NCBI RefSeq assembly: GCF_001854245.1 | Contig: NZ_CP015381.1 | Coordinates: 3,011,001 to 3,075,000, forward strand | Reading direction: 5' to 3' | DNA length: 64,000 nucleotides | From: Desulfococcus multivorans | Lineage (GTDB): Bacteria > Desulfobacterota > Desulfobacteria > Desulfobacterales > Desulfococcaceae | Shown here: positions 25,906 through 38,336 of the stretch, in pieces | Layout of the letters: each line of letters opens with the position of its first letter | Numbering within the stretch: position 1 is the stretch's first letter | The notes under the pieces: generated by a model | What the model was told of the DNA's origin: nothing | Databases searched by the model: none | The model's input: the letters and a program-made list of their open reading frames with translations, nothing else | Program-made: the position numbers and the translations under genes

Positions 25906-27831
25906 TCAGAAAGGCGTACGACGGGAAAAAGCAGCGGTGTCTATGAAGCACCCTCCCCCGCCGTCATCGTCAAACGTTTTTTCCATTCCATCATCGTCCG
26001 GCTCGACCGTGAGCGCGGCGGCGGCATTGACGCTTCCACCGCTCACCACCGTCGTCACAAGCGTCTCATGAGGATCCACCGAGGCCAGAATGGCTTGTTT
26101 CACCTCCAGATGGGTCAATTCCGGGCGATGGGACCACACCAGCCCCGCCACCCCCGCCACCACCGGTACGGCCATGGAGGTGCCGCTTTTATAGCCGTAC
26201 TCGTCGCCGGTAAACACCCATCGAATCCCAGTGAGTCGAATGTCGTCGATGGAGACGCCGTCGAAATTGACGGTGTCATTGCTGGACAGGCGAAACCGAA
26301 GGTAAAATTCAGGATCGACCGTCTCCTCGCCGCCCCATCCGTTGATGGTTTCGACCCCATTCGAAAAACCGGTGAACGCTCCGGTGAACGGAAAATCAAC
26401 GGAAAAATTCTCACCGTCGGCGGAGCCCTCCACGTAGACGAAATCACGTTCGGCCTCCAGAGCATAGCGGGATTTGAACTGGATATGAAGCCCCCGGTAG
26501 TTGTCCACGACAATAGGGAATCGTGTCTGAATGTAGGAGGATTCGTTGTCGTGGTATTCGGTGATGGAATCCCGGATGACGTTCGATCCGAAATCCTCGC
26601 TGAAACCGATGGACCATGCTTCGAATCGATACCCCATCCGCCACTGACTGTCGCCGGTTTCGAAATCCTCCGAGAAGAGGATATTTCGATCGGGGGGGGT
26701 AGTACTGTAGATGTTGGGAAAAAAATTGCCACCGGGTGCGGCCACATCCACGGAATTCAAGCCGAAATTGGAATAGGCGGCCAGTCGGCCGCCTTCGTCG
26801 GTGGCGGCGACGGCGATGATGTTGGGCAACGCGTAGCCGGCGGGATAGATGGGAAGCATATCGTTGTCGATGCCGTCGTTTCCGGCGGCGGCCAGGACCA
26901 ACACACCGTTTCGATGGGCCATCTCAAGGATGTCGAACTGAGCGGCGCTCTCGCCGTAACCGCCAAAGCTGCAGTTGATGATCCGAGCCCCGTTCCTGAC
27001 CGCATATTCCACGGCCGCCAGGATAATCGCGTTCTGAATGCCGCCGAAGGCATTGACCTCGAACAGGTCGAATACCTGGAGCGGCATAATCCGGGCCCGC
27101 CACATCACCCCCGTCGTTCCAATGCCGTTGTTCCCCGCAGCGGCGATGACCCCGGCCACATGGGTGCCGTGGCCGTCTCCGTAGAGATCGACGGAATAAT
27201 CGGACGGGTTGTTGTCGTCGTTCACGAAATCCCAACCGTGAAGATCGTCGGGAAAGCCGTTGCCGTCATCGTCCAACCCGTTGTCGGGTATTTCCCCCCG
27301 GTTGGTCCAGACGTTTTGAATCAGATCGGGATGTTCGTATGCCACGCCCGAGTCGATGATTGCGATGACCAATTCCGGATCCCCGGTTTCCCTGTCCCAG
27401 GCCTCGGGAGCGGAAATGTCGGCGCCGGCGACGCCGGTGCCGCCGTTGACCCACTGACCGGTGTTGTGGAGATGCCACAGCAGCCCAAAATCCGGATCGT
27501 CGGGAAGCACCTGGGGCATATAGACGTAATTGGGCTCGGCGTATACGATTTCCGGAAGCGATGCCAGTCGATTCAGAACGGCTTCGATGTCAGCCGCTTC
27601 CGACAGGTGCCAGTACTCGACCCCGATACTCGAAAACACCTGGACGACCGTAGCGTCCACGAGGGCACGAATTTCCTGACGGCGTCGCTCGGAAACGTCC
27701 GTATCAAATTTTACCAGGATCTCTCCATCCCGGCGCTGCACGTCTGTGGAAGGGACATTACCGCCCCCCCACATCTGCGCCGGCAACATAAGCCATACCA
27801 TCAAGGCCCATACCGTCAACCGTCTTTCCAT
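25906..27831 (-). CDS. secreted subtilisin-like serine protease (S8) with inserted beta-sandwich domain
   Basis: This 641-residue exported protease has a signal peptide (about 1-23), an inhibitor-like propeptide (about 35-105, GEILVKFDTDVSERR to PEIVYAEPNYVY) and a subtilase catalytic domain. The triad is Asp in VIAIIDSGVAYEHPD (about 158), His in GDGHGTHVAG (about 221) and Ser in KSGTSMAVPVVAG (about 550). About 130 residues (about 395-525, from LFSEDFETGDSQW to VSIDDIRLTG) interrupt the catalytic domain before the Ser and resemble a carbohydrate- or adhesion-type beta sandwich. The C-terminus GGGGCFIDTAAF recalls CFIATA-type tails of secreted deltaproteobacterial proteins but ends abruptly. 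ATG 27831 is preceded by AAAGG. Confidence 0.9.
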   Translation of the reverse strand: MERRLTVWALMVWLMLPAQMWGGGNVPSTDVQRRDGEILVKFDTDVSERRRQEIRALVDATVVQVFSSIGVEYWHLSEAADIEAVLNRLASLPEIVYAEPNYVYMPQVLPDDPDFGLLWHLHNTGQWVNGGTGVAGADISAPEAWDRETGDPELVIAIIDSGVAYEHPDLIQNVWTNRGEIPDNGLDDDGNGFPDDLHGWDFVNDDNNPSDYSVDLYGDGHGTHVAGVIAAAGNNGIGTTGVMWRARIMPLQVFDLFEVNAFGGIQNAIILAAVEYAVRNGARIINCSFGGYGESAAQFDILEMAHRNGVLVLAAAGNDGIDNDMLPIYPAGYALPNIIAVAATDEGGRLAAYSNFGLNSVDVAAPGGNFFPNIYSTTPPDRNILFSEDFETGDSQWRMGYRFEAWSIGFSEDFGSNVIRDSITEYHDNESSYIQTRFPIVVDNYRGLHIQFKSRYALEAERDFVYVEGSADGENFSVDFPFTGAFTGFSNGVETINGWGGEETVDPEFYLRFRLSSNDTVNFDGVSIDDIRLTGIRWVFTGDEYGYKSGTSMAVPVVAGVAGLVWSHRPELTHLEVKQAILASVDPHETLVTTVVSGGSVNAAAALTVEPDDDGMEKTFDDDGGGGCFIDTAAFSRRTPF

Positions 27832-27866
27832 AAACACCTTTTTACGCCTTCCTGCTTTTTTGAAGA

Positions 27867-29225
27867 TCAGCGCCGGCGGCGGGACGCTCGAACGGCGTCC
27901 TTCCCTTCGTCTTTGACGTCGAACATCGCCTGGTCCGCCAACGCCAGAAGGCCGTTAACATCGGTGGCATCCTCCGGAAAGGCGGCGATACCGAAGCTGG
28001 CCCGAATATGGACATCGTGTCCGTGGTTGGAAAGGTAGGATGTTTCACGAATCCGGGTCCGGATCTCCTCGGCCTTCCGGAGGGCCTGGGCCTTGTCGTA
28101 ACCCGGCAGCACCACCACGAACTCGTCCCCGCCATAAGCCACCCCGTAGCACGGCTCCGTGAGGGTCTCCTGGATGGTTCCGGCCATCTCCTGAAGTGTC
28201 TGGCTGCCTTTGAGATGCCCGTAGGTATCCACGACCGTCTTGAAGTCATCCACATCCATGAACACCAGGGAAAAAGGCGTTGACTGGGCACCCGCGGTCT
28301 CCACCAATTCCTGGAGAGCCTGGTAAAGGTACCGGGTATTGTAAAGTCCGGTCAGGCTGTCATGGGTAGCCTGGTATCGGAATTTTTCACGGCTGCGTCG
28401 GAGCTCCTCCTCGGCCAGTTTCCGGGCGGTGTGCTCGACGGCGATGGCTTCTATGAACGGCGTGTCGTTTTCGTTGGTTGCAATGCGGGCATTCAGCATG
28501 ATCCAGGCCGGGGATCCGTCCCGCCGTCGGATCTTCAATTCATAATTGGTAAGAAGCCCCTCCACCTTTAGCCGATCGATCATTACGGCCCGATCCGCAG
28601 GGTCGAAACAGAACGTGTCGGCCATATTTTCGACCGCGAGAACCTCCTCCGGCGAATCATACCCCAAAATACGTGCATACGCCGGATTGAGATCGATGAT
28701 CTCGCCGTCAAGGGTGCTTTGAAACATCCCCTGGACTGCATTGCGGATCATGCTGCGATAGCGCTCTTCACTCTTTTTCCGTTCGGCGATCTCCGCGTTG
28801 AGCTGTTGGTTGATCAAAAGGAGACGTTGCCGCGATCGATGAAGTTCCAGCTGGGTCTTGACCCGTGCAAGAAGCTCGGCGTCCTTTACAGGCTTGGTCA
28901 CATAATCCACCGCCCCCGTCTCGAATCCCCTGACCAGGCTTTCCGTATCGGTCTTTGCCGTCAGGAACAGCACAGGAATGTCGGCAGTTTTCGGGTCCTC
29001 GCGGAGTCTGCGGCAAACCTCGAATCCATCCATCTCCGGCATCATGATATCGAGAAGGATCAGATCGAAGGGGTTCGTCCGAACCAGTTCCACCGCAGTT
29101 GCGCCGCTCTGGGCGAATGCCATGCTGTATCCCTCGTTCTGAAGAATGTTGGCCACGACCTGGATATTTTTAGGGACATCATCCACGATCAGGATCTTGA
29201 ATTTTTCAGGTGAACCTTCAGGCAT
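27867..29225 (-). CDS. response regulator with PAS and GGDEF diguanylate cyclase domains
   Basis: This 452-residue cytoplasmic protein has a receiver domain (ILIVDD, phospho-acceptor Asp in [14 protein letters not shown] near residue 57, TKPVKD). A linker helix and a PAS domain (about 155-285, [22 protein letters not shown]) follow, then a GGDEF domain (about 310-445) with the intact YGGDEF motif near 365. It should make cyclic di-GMP when phosphorylated. The ATG at 29225 overlaps the 3' end of the hybrid kinase gene by eight bases and has GAGGAG upstream, so kinase and regulator are coupled. No clear RxxD inhibitory site precedes GGDEF. Confidence 0.93.
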   Translation of the reverse strand: MPEGSPEKFKILIVDDVPKNIQVVANILQNEGYSMAFAQSGATAVELVRTNPFDLILLDIMMPEMDGFEVCRRLREDPKTADIPVLFLTAKTDTESLVRGFETGAVDYVTKPVKDAELLARVKTQLELHRSRQRLLLINQQLNAEIAERKKSEERYRSMIRNAVQGMFQSTLDGEIIDLNPAYARILGYDSPEEVLAVENMADTFCFDPADRAVMIDRLKVEGLLTNYELKIRRRDGSPAWIMLNARIATNENDTPFIEAIAVEHTARKLAEEELRRSREKFRYQATHDSLTGLYNTRYLYQALQELVETAGAQSTPFSLVFMDVDDFKTVVDTYGHLKGSQTLQEMAGTIQETLTEPCYGVAYGGDEFVVVLPGYDKAQALRKAEEIRTRIRETSYLSNHGHDVHIRASFGIAAFPEDATDVNGLLALADQAMFDVKDEGKDAVRASRRRR

Positions 29226-31545
29226 TTCCAGTCTCCTCGACATTTCTCCGGTAAAGATTTTTGATCTTCTGTACAAGGTTGGGGTAGGTGTCCATGGTGA
29301 CATTGATCCTCTCGATATCGAAACTGCTCACCTGGGCTTCAAGATTGCTGCCGAATTCACGCAGAAGTTCGAACTGGTGAGCTTCGCCGGCTTTCTGTAT
29401 CTCCTTGGCAAACGCGCCAATATCCTCGAAAAAACCGTTGCTCCGCGCTTTCTCCCAAAGCTCGTGGTATGTGGATTCGAGTTCTTGAATCAATCCCGGC
29501 AACCCCGCAAGGATCTCCGGTGAAACCCATTCATCATCACCGACATCCGGTTTGTCCGTCACATCCTCCCGGGATTCCTCTTCCGAAATCGATGCCTTGT
29601 CGTATTGGATGAAATGGGAAAGCCGACGGACGAGATCCTCCTTTTTGAAAGGCTTGATCAAAAGCCCGTCAAAACCGCACCGTCGAATTTTTTCCTGTTC
29701 GGACCGCATGCTCGATGCCGTGAGAGCGATGATGGGAATATTCCGGGAAGCCTCGTCGTCCCGGATGAGCTGTGTGGCATCGCATCCGTCCATCACCGGC
29801 ATCCGGATGTCCATGAGTATGATATCAGGCTTTTCCTTTTTGGCAAGGCTGACCGCCTCTTCCCCGTTGCTTGCCTCCACGAACCGAATCGGCGTGTCCT
29901 GCAAATAGGCCTTGACCAGATTGCGATTGGCCTTGATGTCGTCCACCACGAGAACGGTCGACGGTTCAAAAGCGATGGCGCGACGGCCGTCGGCACCATA
30001 GGTTTGGGCTTCCGCGCGCGCGGTGTCCCAGGCCACCCCGTTAAAAATCATCTCAAAGGTGCTGCCGCGACCGATCTCCGACCTCACGGTGATTCGCCCC
30101 CCCATCATTTCCACCAGGCGTTTGGTAATGGTGAGTCCCAATCCGGTGCCGCCGTATTGTTTGGTGCTCTGACCGTCCTGCTGCTTGAAGGCTTCGAAAA
30201 TCGTCTCCCTCGACTCCGGCTGAATGCCGATCCCCGTATCCTCTACAGCCATCAACAGGTCCAGTTTCCCCTCGTCCTCCGCCCGATCCAGTTTTTCAGC
30301 GTAAAGCCGGATATGACCCGATACCGTGAATTTCACCGCATTTCCCATGAGGTTGAAAAGAATCTGCCTGAGCCTTACCTCGTCCAGAAGGAGGTATTCG
30401 GGAATATCGGAATCGATCTCGGTAATAAATTCAAGCCCCTTGTCCTTGATTTTCAGGGAAAAGATATCCCGTATCTCGTCAAAAACGGCAGCAAGATTGA
30501 CGGGTTCGTATTGAAGCTCCATCTTCCGGGCCTCGATCTTGGAGAGATCGAGGATATCGTTGATGAGGGTAAGGAGGCTTTTGCCCGACGAGCGGATGGC
30601 ATCCAGATAGCTTCGCTGTTTTGGATCGCTGATCAGGGAATAGAGCAGGTCGGTGAATCCCAACACCGCATTCATGGGCGTCCGGATCTCGTGGGACATA
30701 TTGGCCAGAAATTCGCTTTTTGCCCGGTTGGCGGTTTCCGCAGCCTCCTTGGCCTTCTTGAAGGCTGTTACGGACTCTCTCAGGGCATGGGTTCGCTTTA
30801 CGACAAGGTCCTCCAGATGCTCCCGATGTTCCTTCAGTTCGCTCTGCTGTGATTGAATTTCCGTTAGCATTTCATTGAAGCCGTCAATCAGCACGCCGAT
30901 TTCGTCATCCCGCTGAAATTTCTCCGCACGGACCGAATAGTCTTTTTTTTGAGAAATGAGCTTCGCCGTCTGGGCCAGATTCAGAATGGGAATGGAGATG
31001 ATCCGCTGCAGCAGGGACGAAAGCATCAGCGCCACCAGAAAAGCCATCAGGATGATAACGCAGACGATGGCGATATAGCGGGCCAATTGACTCCGAATCT
31101 CATCCAGATCGTGCTGAATGAAAACCGTGCCGATCTTTTCCTCGTCAATGAGGATCTCCTGGAACAGAAAGAGATAATCCCCTTCAAAGTAGTGACTGGT
31201 CCCCTGAATTTGCGGCGGCCTAACGGCATTTCCGCCTTCGGAGGCGGCATATGCCGCAAAGACGGTACCGTCCGCCCGGTAAATACAAGCATAAACGATA
31301 CCGGTGTTGGCGCGAAAAGCTGAAAGGTGCCTTTCGGCGGTGAAACGGTCATCGAAGACCAGCGCCCCCTCGCTGTTGATGCCGACGACTTTGGCAAGGG
31401 TGGAAAGATCCTTGATCAGATTTTCACGGAAGGAGATGACGCCGATGGTGACAAAGGCAACGGACGCCAGAAGAAGGGTGATACCGCTGGTGCACAGGAT
31501 GATGAGAATCAGCTTTTGTTTGATGGAAGTCCTGAATCGGTGCAT
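29218..31545 (-). CDS. membrane hybrid sensor histidine kinase/response regulator
   Basis: This 775-residue protein has a transmembrane segment (about 10-36), a periplasmic sensing loop of about 120 residues, a second transmembrane segment (about 155-180) and a HAMP linker. A HisKA domain follows, with the phospho-acceptor His in [14 protein letters not shown] near 284. The HATPase domain has [16 protein letters not shown] and GTGLGLTI. A receiver has its Asp in [12 protein letters not shown] near 577, and there is a final helical domain of about 110 residues. That last domain is placed like an Hpt domain but shows no obvious phospho-His motif. It probably receives input from the YfiR-like and TonB-receptor products upstream and signals to the coupled diguanylate cyclase. 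Confidence 0.93.
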   Translation of the reverse strand: MHRFRTSIKQKLILIILCTSGITLLLASVAFVTIGVISFRENLIKDLSTLAKVVGINSEGALVFDDRFTAERHLSAFRANTGIVYACIYRADGTVFAAYAASEGGNAVRPPQIQGTSHYFEGDYLFLFQEILIDEEKIGTVFIQHDLDEIRSQLARYIAIVCVIILMAFLVALMLSSLLQRIISIPILNLAQTAKLISQKKDYSVRAEKFQRDDEIGVLIDGFNEMLTEIQSQQSELKEHREHLEDLVVKRTHALRESVTAFKKAKEAAETANRAKSEFLANMSHEIRTPMNAVLGFTDLLYSLISDPKQRSYLDAIRSSGKSLLTLINDILDLSKIEARKMELQYEPVNLAAVFDEIRDIFSLKIKDKGLEFITEIDSDIPEYLLLDEVRLRQILFNLMGNAVKFTVSGHIRLYAEKLDRAEDEGKLDLLMAVEDTGIGIQPESRETIFEAFKQQDGQSTKQYGGTGLGLTITKRLVEMMGGRITVRSEIGRGSTFEMIFNGVAWDTARAEAQTYGADGRRAIAFEPSTVLVVDDIKANRNLVKAYLQDTPIRFVEASNGEEAVSLAKKEKPDIILMDIRMPVMDGCDATQLIRDDEASRNIPIIALTASSMRSEQEKIRRCGFDGLLIKPFKKEDLVRRLSHFIQYDKASISEEESREDVTDKPDVGDDEWVSPEILAGLPGLIQELESTYHELWEKARSNGFFEDIGAFAKEIQKAGEAHQFELLREFGSNLEAQVSSFDIERINVTMDTYPNLVQKIKNLYRRNVEETGNA

Positions 31546-31549
31546 GAGC

Positions 31550-32119
31550 TCATTCTTCCCGCTTCTGAACGATATCCGCCGACATCAGCAGCTGTGAACT
31601 GAATTTCAGTCCGGCGGATTCTGCGGCGTCCAGATTGACTTCAAAGCGAAGCTGGTTCCGGTTCACAAAAAAATTGATGACCCCCCCCATGCGGGTGAAC
31701 CCTTTGATTTCTCCGATACTCAGAATTCCCGGTTTCCGGACCATGCCCAGGGTCGGTGCCACGAATGTCTCGTCGTCCGAGGCGATGAATAGAATCTGGC
31801 AGGCATCCAGAGATTCGTCGGCCGCGATTTTTCTGACGTCGATCCTTCGGCCTTTCACGACTCTGTCCTGCAGGGAGAACAGCATGTCGGCGGCGGGGTT
31901 TGTGGAGGCGATGCACAAATTGATGGGGCTGTCGGAAGAGGGAAAGGTCTCGGGCGGCCATTGGGTAAACCGGATAAAATGATAGACGAAGCCCAACTTT
32001 ACCTTGTACTCCGCGCCGGAGAGGGTCTCTCCGGAAACAACGCCCGGCAGCCAGGCCGTCAGGCAGAACAGGATGGCCCAGATCTTCAGGCCGGCGCGTC
32101 GATGTCCCGTCGATATCAA
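31550..32119 (-). CDS. YfiR family periplasmic protein (DUF4154)
   Basis: This 189-residue exported protein has a signal peptide ([16 protein letters not shown]) followed by the YfiR core: [20 protein letters not shown], then PINLCIAST and a C-terminal [34 protein letters not shown]. In Pseudomonas, YfiR represses the diguanylate cyclase YfiN from the periplasm. Here it lies between a TonB receptor and a hybrid kinase with a GGDEF regulator, which fits a role as periplasmic input. I prefer the TTG at 32119, preceded by AAGGGGG at 6 bases; a GTG at 32140 is inside the receptor gene. It ends five bases before the kinase gene starts. Confidence 0.88.
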   Translation of the reverse strand: MISTGHRRAGLKIWAILFCLTAWLPGVVSGETLSGAEYKVKLGFVYHFIRFTQWPPETFPSSDSPINLCIASTNPAADMLFSLQDRVVKGRRIDVRKIAADESLDACQILFIASDDETFVAPTLGMVRKPGILSIGEIKGFTRMGGVINFFVNRNQLRFEVNLDAAESAGLKFSSQLLMSADIVQKREE

Positions 32120-32130
32120 GCGAGTCCCCC

Positions 32131-34185
32131 TTAGAAGCACCAGTCCGCCTTGAGATAGATGCTGCGCTCCACCTCGATGGAAGAGAATTCGGCATGACGC
32201 GGCTCCAGGAGATTCTGACCCACCACAGACAGCTCCAGCCGGTCGGTGGGACGATAGGCGAGCCGGGCATCCAGTGAGGCATATTCATCCACGTCGTTCT
32301 CATTGAGTCGATCCACATACCGAAACCACAGATCCAGCTCGAGCTGCGACGTGATGTTGAGGGCGGAGCGAATGGATATCTGGTTTCTCGGGTTGCTCGC
32401 CTGGATAAGATAGGTTTCGTCCTCCCCTGTATCCAGGAGCCCCGGATTCAGATTGGTCTCGAGGAACGTATAGGAACCCTGGAGCAGCCAGAAAACGGTC
32501 GCCTGCCAATAGGCGGCCAGCTCGATACCGAAGGATTCCCCCCGGAGGCTGTTGTCGAAGTGCAACGGAACGATAACGTACGGGGCCCCTTCGACTTCAA
32601 TTTTTCCGTCATGATCGTAGCGATAAGCGATGAGGTCTTCGTAATCGTTGTAAAATGCCGTGGTGTCGAACCACAGGCTCGACGCCGGCTGGAATCGATA
32701 GCCGGCCTCGTAGGCCACCAGGGTTTCGGCGTTGAGCCCATTGTCTCCCATCCCCCTGTAAACCACGGGCACCTGGCCGATCGCCGATGGATCCGGCAGG
32801 GTCACCTCCTGGACGATGCCGTCGTGCTCGACCCGGGACGGCACCCGGGCCGCACGCGACACCGCTCCCCAGAAGGAATGCCGCTCGTCGAGGTTCCAGA
32901 GAAGCCTGGCGCTGGGCTGAATTTCCCACCTCGTGTAATCGTTGTGTTCGAACTTGGCGCCCAACGTCAGGTTCAGCCGATCGAAAATTCGAATGCGGTC
33001 CTGGACAAAAGCGCTGTAGTATTGAAGTGTTTCCGCGTCAGGGTCGAGGATGGTTTCTTCGGAGTTCTTAAAATTATCGAGGATAAGCCGGTAATTGAGC
33101 CCCCAAACCAGCTCATGACGATCCCGAAACGGGAAACGGTGCTGAAAATCCAGATCGAAAGTACTCGCCTCTACATTGGCATAATCAATGTCCTTGTCGT
33201 AGTAGTCATAAAAGAACTGGAGGACGCTGTCGGATTTCTCCGAAAAGGTGCGGGTCCACCGGCTCAGCATGTGGCCGCCTTTCGCTCGCGAGGTATCCCG
33301 GATCTGACGAATATGGGGGGCTTCAGGGGCCAGCATGGGAATTTCGGCTCGGTACCGGTTCTTGAAAACCTCTCCCTGCAAAAAAACGCTGTCCCGGCCG
33401 TCTTTCGGCTTCCATTCCATTCGGGCACCGCCCCGGCCCGACTGCCAATCGCTGTTGACGCCGTCATCCTGAATCGGATCATCGCTCTGGAACAAACTGC
33501 CGCGATCGAAATATTTAGCGTAAATCCGGTAATGACTGTCACGGCCGAAAACGCCGCCATAGCGAAGCGTACCGATGCCCTCCTCGCTGCCGCCCAGTGC
33601 AGTCACCTCTCCCCCCTGGGTGTCGGCGGCTTTTTTGGTAATGATATTGATAACGCCGTTTACGGCATTGACGCCCCACAGTGCGGCCCCGGGTCCCCGG
33701 ATAACCTCGATTCGGTCGATATCCTCCAGCACGGTATCCTGAATATCCCAGAAAACCCCCGATGCCAGGTGGGAATATATGCTGCGACCATCCATCAGAA
33801 CGAGCAGTTTGTTAGCGAACAGTTGATTGAGATCCCGCATATTGACGGCCCATTCCGTAGCGGACACCCGAGCCACTTCCACGCCCGGCGCCATACGAAG
33901 GGCCTCGGGTATACTCGTCGCTCCTGATCGCCGGATATCGTCCTGGGTAATGACGAAGACGGCCGCCGGTATCTCGCTCAGATTTTTGGGCGTTTTGGAA
34001 GCCGAGGTGATCTTGACGCTTTTCAATTCCTCCAGACTGAACTGGGTAAAATCGATGTCGCCCTCGTCCGCCGGGCCCGCCGCGGAAACACCGGCCAACG
34101 GGGCCGTGAGCAGGATAATCCCAAGCACGACCCATCGGATTACATGCCGATGTTTTGAAGGTTGGACCACCTGTAACTGAAACAT
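32131..34185 (-). CDS. TonB-dependent outer-membrane receptor
   Basis: This 684-residue protein has a signal peptide, then a likely TonB-box/linker (FTQFSLEELKSVKITSASK). A plug domain follows (PAAVFVITQDDIRRSGATSIPEALRMAPGVEVA to GPGAALWGVNAVNGVINIITK), then a 22-stranded barrel ending in an aromatic residue (YLKADWCF). The plug matches the group whose genes sit next to YfiR and hybrid kinases, suggesting a signalling as well as transport role. ATG 34185 is preceded by GAGGA at 5 bases. It is the first gene of the four-gene unit on the minus strand. The ligand is unknown; no siderophore genes are nearby. Confidence 0.93.
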   Translation of the reverse strand: MFQLQVVQPSKHRHVIRWVVLGIILLTAPLAGVSAAGPADEGDIDFTQFSLEELKSVKITSASKTPKNLSEIPAAVFVITQDDIRRSGATSIPEALRMAPGVEVARVSATEWAVNMRDLNQLFANKLLVLMDGRSIYSHLASGVFWDIQDTVLEDIDRIEVIRGPGAALWGVNAVNGVINIITKKAADTQGGEVTALGGSEEGIGTLRYGGVFGRDSHYRIYAKYFDRGSLFQSDDPIQDDGVNSDWQSGRGGARMEWKPKDGRDSVFLQGEVFKNRYRAEIPMLAPEAPHIRQIRDTSRAKGGHMLSRWTRTFSEKSDSVLQFFYDYYDKDIDYANVEASTFDLDFQHRFPFRDRHELVWGLNYRLILDNFKNSEETILDPDAETLQYYSAFVQDRIRIFDRLNLTLGAKFEHNDYTRWEIQPSARLLWNLDERHSFWGAVSRAARVPSRVEHDGIVQEVTLPDPSAIGQVPVVYRGMGDNGLNAETLVAYEAGYRFQPASSLWFDTTAFYNDYEDLIAYRYDHDGKIEVEGAPYVIVPLHFDNSLRGESFGIELAAYWQATVFWLLQGSYTFLETNLNPGLLDTGEDETYLIQASNPRNQISIRSALNITSQLELDLWFRYVDRLNENDVDEYASLDARLAYRPTDRLELSVVGQNLLEPRHAEFSSIEVERSIYLKADWCF

Positions 34186-34230
34186 ATATTCCTCACACAC
34201 AAAAAGCTGTTTGGGTTTGTGGTGGGATAT

Positions 34231-34236
34231 ATTATA
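34231..34236 (-). promoter_or_regulatory. candidate -10 box for the TonB receptor signalling operon
   Basis: A perfect TATAAT occurs on the minus strand 46 bases upstream of the receptor ATG in AT-rich surroundings. The -35 region is weak (TTGCAT-like sequences at non-ideal spacing). This is offered as a candidate only. Confidence 0.4.
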
Positions 34237-34249
34237 TTTTTCCTGATAG

Positions 34250-36367
<2,118 letters not shown>

Positions 36368-36529
36368 GTACAATGCATCCCCAAGCACCGATTCCAAAAC
36401 GATTTCGGAAAGAAAGCCATTCCGGGTCGTCTGCGTTCCCCACCCTCGGCATCGTCGGCGATATCCGCCCATTGAAGCCCGTCCCACGGCCTCGGTCGAT
36501 GGATGAGTCCCATCAAACGGAGTGAAACC

Positions 36530-38116
36530 ATGAAAATCAGCAATGTGAACGAAATGCGGAGAATGGATCAGAAAGCCGTTCAACACTATGGCATTGTTGA
36601 AGAAATGCTGATGGAAAACGCCGGCCTGGCCGCCTATCGGGTGCTTTCGGCATCCATGAACATGGCCGGCAAACGCATTCTGGTCGTCTGCGGTATCGGC
36701 AACAACGGCGGCGACGGCCTGGTCGTGGCCCGAAAGATCCATTCCGGCGGCGGTGATCCCCGCGTAATCATTCTTTCGGATCCGGCGGGATACAAAGGCG
36801 CAGCCGGAACCAATTTCAGCATTATCTCACGGCTGGGCCTGAACGTTCGCGTCATCGACGACGCCGGATCTCTGCACGACGATCTTTGTTGCTGCGACGC
36901 CGTTGTCGACGCCATCTTCGGCACCGGGCTCACCCGTCCGGTGGAAGGGCACTACCGGGAGGTCATCCAGCGCATCAACCGCAGCGGAAAACCCGTCCTG
37001 AGCCTTGACATCCCTTCAGGCGTGGCAGGGGATACCGGCCGGATCATGGGCGAAGCCGTCCGCGCCGGCGACACAGTGACTTTCGGCCTGCCCAAGGTCG
37101 GCAATCTGCTTTACCCCGGGTACGATCAGGGGGGCCGGCTCCACGTCTCCCACATCTCTTTTCCACCCGCGCTTTATCAATCCGAAGCCCTCACCATCGC
37201 CCTGAACGACATGCCGAACCTGCCGTCCAGGGACCCTGTCGCGCACAAGGGAAGCTTCGGTAACGCTCTTTTCATCGCCGGGGCCGCCGCTTATTTCGGC
37301 GCCCCCTATTTTTCAGCGTCCGCGTTTCTGAAGGCGGGAGGCGGGTATGCCCGGTTGGCCGCGCCCCGCTCCATCATCCCGGTGGTTGCCCAGAAAGCGA
37401 GCGAAATCGTTTTTCATCCCCAGGTGGAGACCGCAAGCGGCAGCATCGCATCGACCAACGAAACAGCCCTTCGAGAGCTCGCCCGCCCGATGGATATGGT
37501 GGTAATGGGCCCGGGCCTCTCCCTCGACAGAGAAACCCAGGCCCTGGTGCGAGCCCTTACCCCCGCCCTCGGGGCGCCGCTCCTCCTGGACGGCGACGGC
37601 ATCACCGCCGTTGCCGAAGACCTTGACGGCGTACGACAACGAAAACCGCCCACTATCCTCACCCCCCACCTTGGAGAAATGGCCAGGCTGACCGGGAAAA
37701 CCATCGACACGATCTCTGCGGATCCGATAGAGATGCTGCGGAGGACGGCAATGGATCTCGGCGCCGTGATCGTCCTCAAGGGCCCCCACTCCCTCATCGG
37801 CTTTCCCGACGGTCGGGTGCGGATCAACATGAGCGGCAACGCCGGCATGGCAACCGCGGGCTCGGGGGATGTTCTCACGGGAACTATCGCGGCGCTGGTC
37901 GGCCTCGGGATGTCCCCGGAAGCCGCCGCCGCCGGGGGGACATTCCTCCACGGCATGGCCGGGGACCTGGCCGCGGATCAAAAAGGACAGGACGGCATGA
38001 CCGCCCGGGACATCCTCGATTTTCTCCCCATGGCGCTCAAGGCCGTCCGGGAAGAGAAAACATCGTCTCAACCCTTTTACGGGGACAGATACCGAATTCC
38101 CGTGGTCGATGCCTGA
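36530..38116 (+). CDS. nnr: bifunctional NAD(P)H-hydrate epimerase/ADP-dependent dehydratase
   Basis: This 528-residue enzyme repairs hydrated NAD(P)H. The N-terminal YjeF-N epimerase domain (1-215) has MLMENAGLAAYRVL, GIGNNGGDGLVVAR and DAIFGTGLTRPV. The C-terminal dehydratase domain (about 230-515), related to ribokinases, has HKGSFGNALFIAGA, LTPHLGEMARLTG and the NAGMATAGSGDVLTG catalytic/nucleotide motif. ATG 36530 is preceded by CGGAG; the in-frame ATG at 36503 lacks a site. It lies 162 bases after the FadH-like gene and is a housekeeping function. Confidence 0.95.
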   Translation: MKISNVNEMRRMDQKAVQHYGIVEEMLMENAGLAAYRVLSASMNMAGKRILVVCGIGNNGGDGLVVARKIHSGGGDPRVIILSDPAGYKGAAGTNFSIISRLGLNVRVIDDAGSLHDDLCCCDAVVDAIFGTGLTRPVEGHYREVIQRINRSGKPVLSLDIPSGVAGDTGRIMGEAVRAGDTVTFGLPKVGNLLYPGYDQGGRLHVSHISFPPALYQSEALTIALNDMPNLPSRDPVAHKGSFGNALFIAGAAAYFGAPYFSASAFLKAGGGYARLAAPRSIIPVVAQKASEIVFHPQVETASGSIASTNETALRELARPMDMVVMGPGLSLDRETQALVRALTPALGAPLLLDGDGITAVAEDLDGVRQRKPPTILTPHLGEMARLTGKTIDTISADPIEMLRRTAMDLGAVIVLKGPHSLIGFPDGRVRINMSGNAGMATAGSGDVLTGTIAALVGLGMSPEAAAAGGTFLHGMAGDLAADQKGQDGMTARDILDFLPMALKAVREEKTSSQPFYGDRYRIPVVDA

Positions 38117-38170
38117 CGCCGGGGCACCGAAAGACGCCAGTGGTGTGCACGACCGTCGGCACCGTTGGAG

Positions 38171-38249
38171 GCCGAAGGCTGAAGGCTGAAGACTGAAGGG
38201 GCATCGCCGCCCCGTTCATCACAAACGCACCCTTTCAGCCTTCAGCCTC
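38171..38249. repeat. palindromic repeat, family B
   Basis: The ends ggctgaaggctgaagactgaaggg and ccctttcagccttcagcc are inverted copies around a loop of gcatcgccgccccgttcatcacaaacgca. The copy at 39842 has the same loop in the opposite orientation. The element lies next to a family A remnant at 38252. Confidence 0.85.
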
Positions 38250-38251
38250 GA

Positions 38252-38320
38252 CTGGCGATCAGCGGTCCGGACGCAAGCGCGTTTCATGGCCGCCCGAAGC
38301 AAGCTTTGAAGGTTTTTGTC
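38252..38320 (-). repeat. remnant of MITE-like family A (inner region)
   Basis: Read on the minus strand, this stretch (aaagcttgcttcgggcggcc, gcgcttgcg, tccggaccgctgatc) matches the inner part of the long family A elements (aaagcttgctccgggcggcc, tcgcttgcg, tccgggccgctgatc). The outer arms are gone. It abuts family B in the same relative orientation as in the 39.7-kb copy, so the two were probably one composite element. Confidence 0.7.
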
Positions 38321-38336
38321 GGATTTACCGCAGCCC

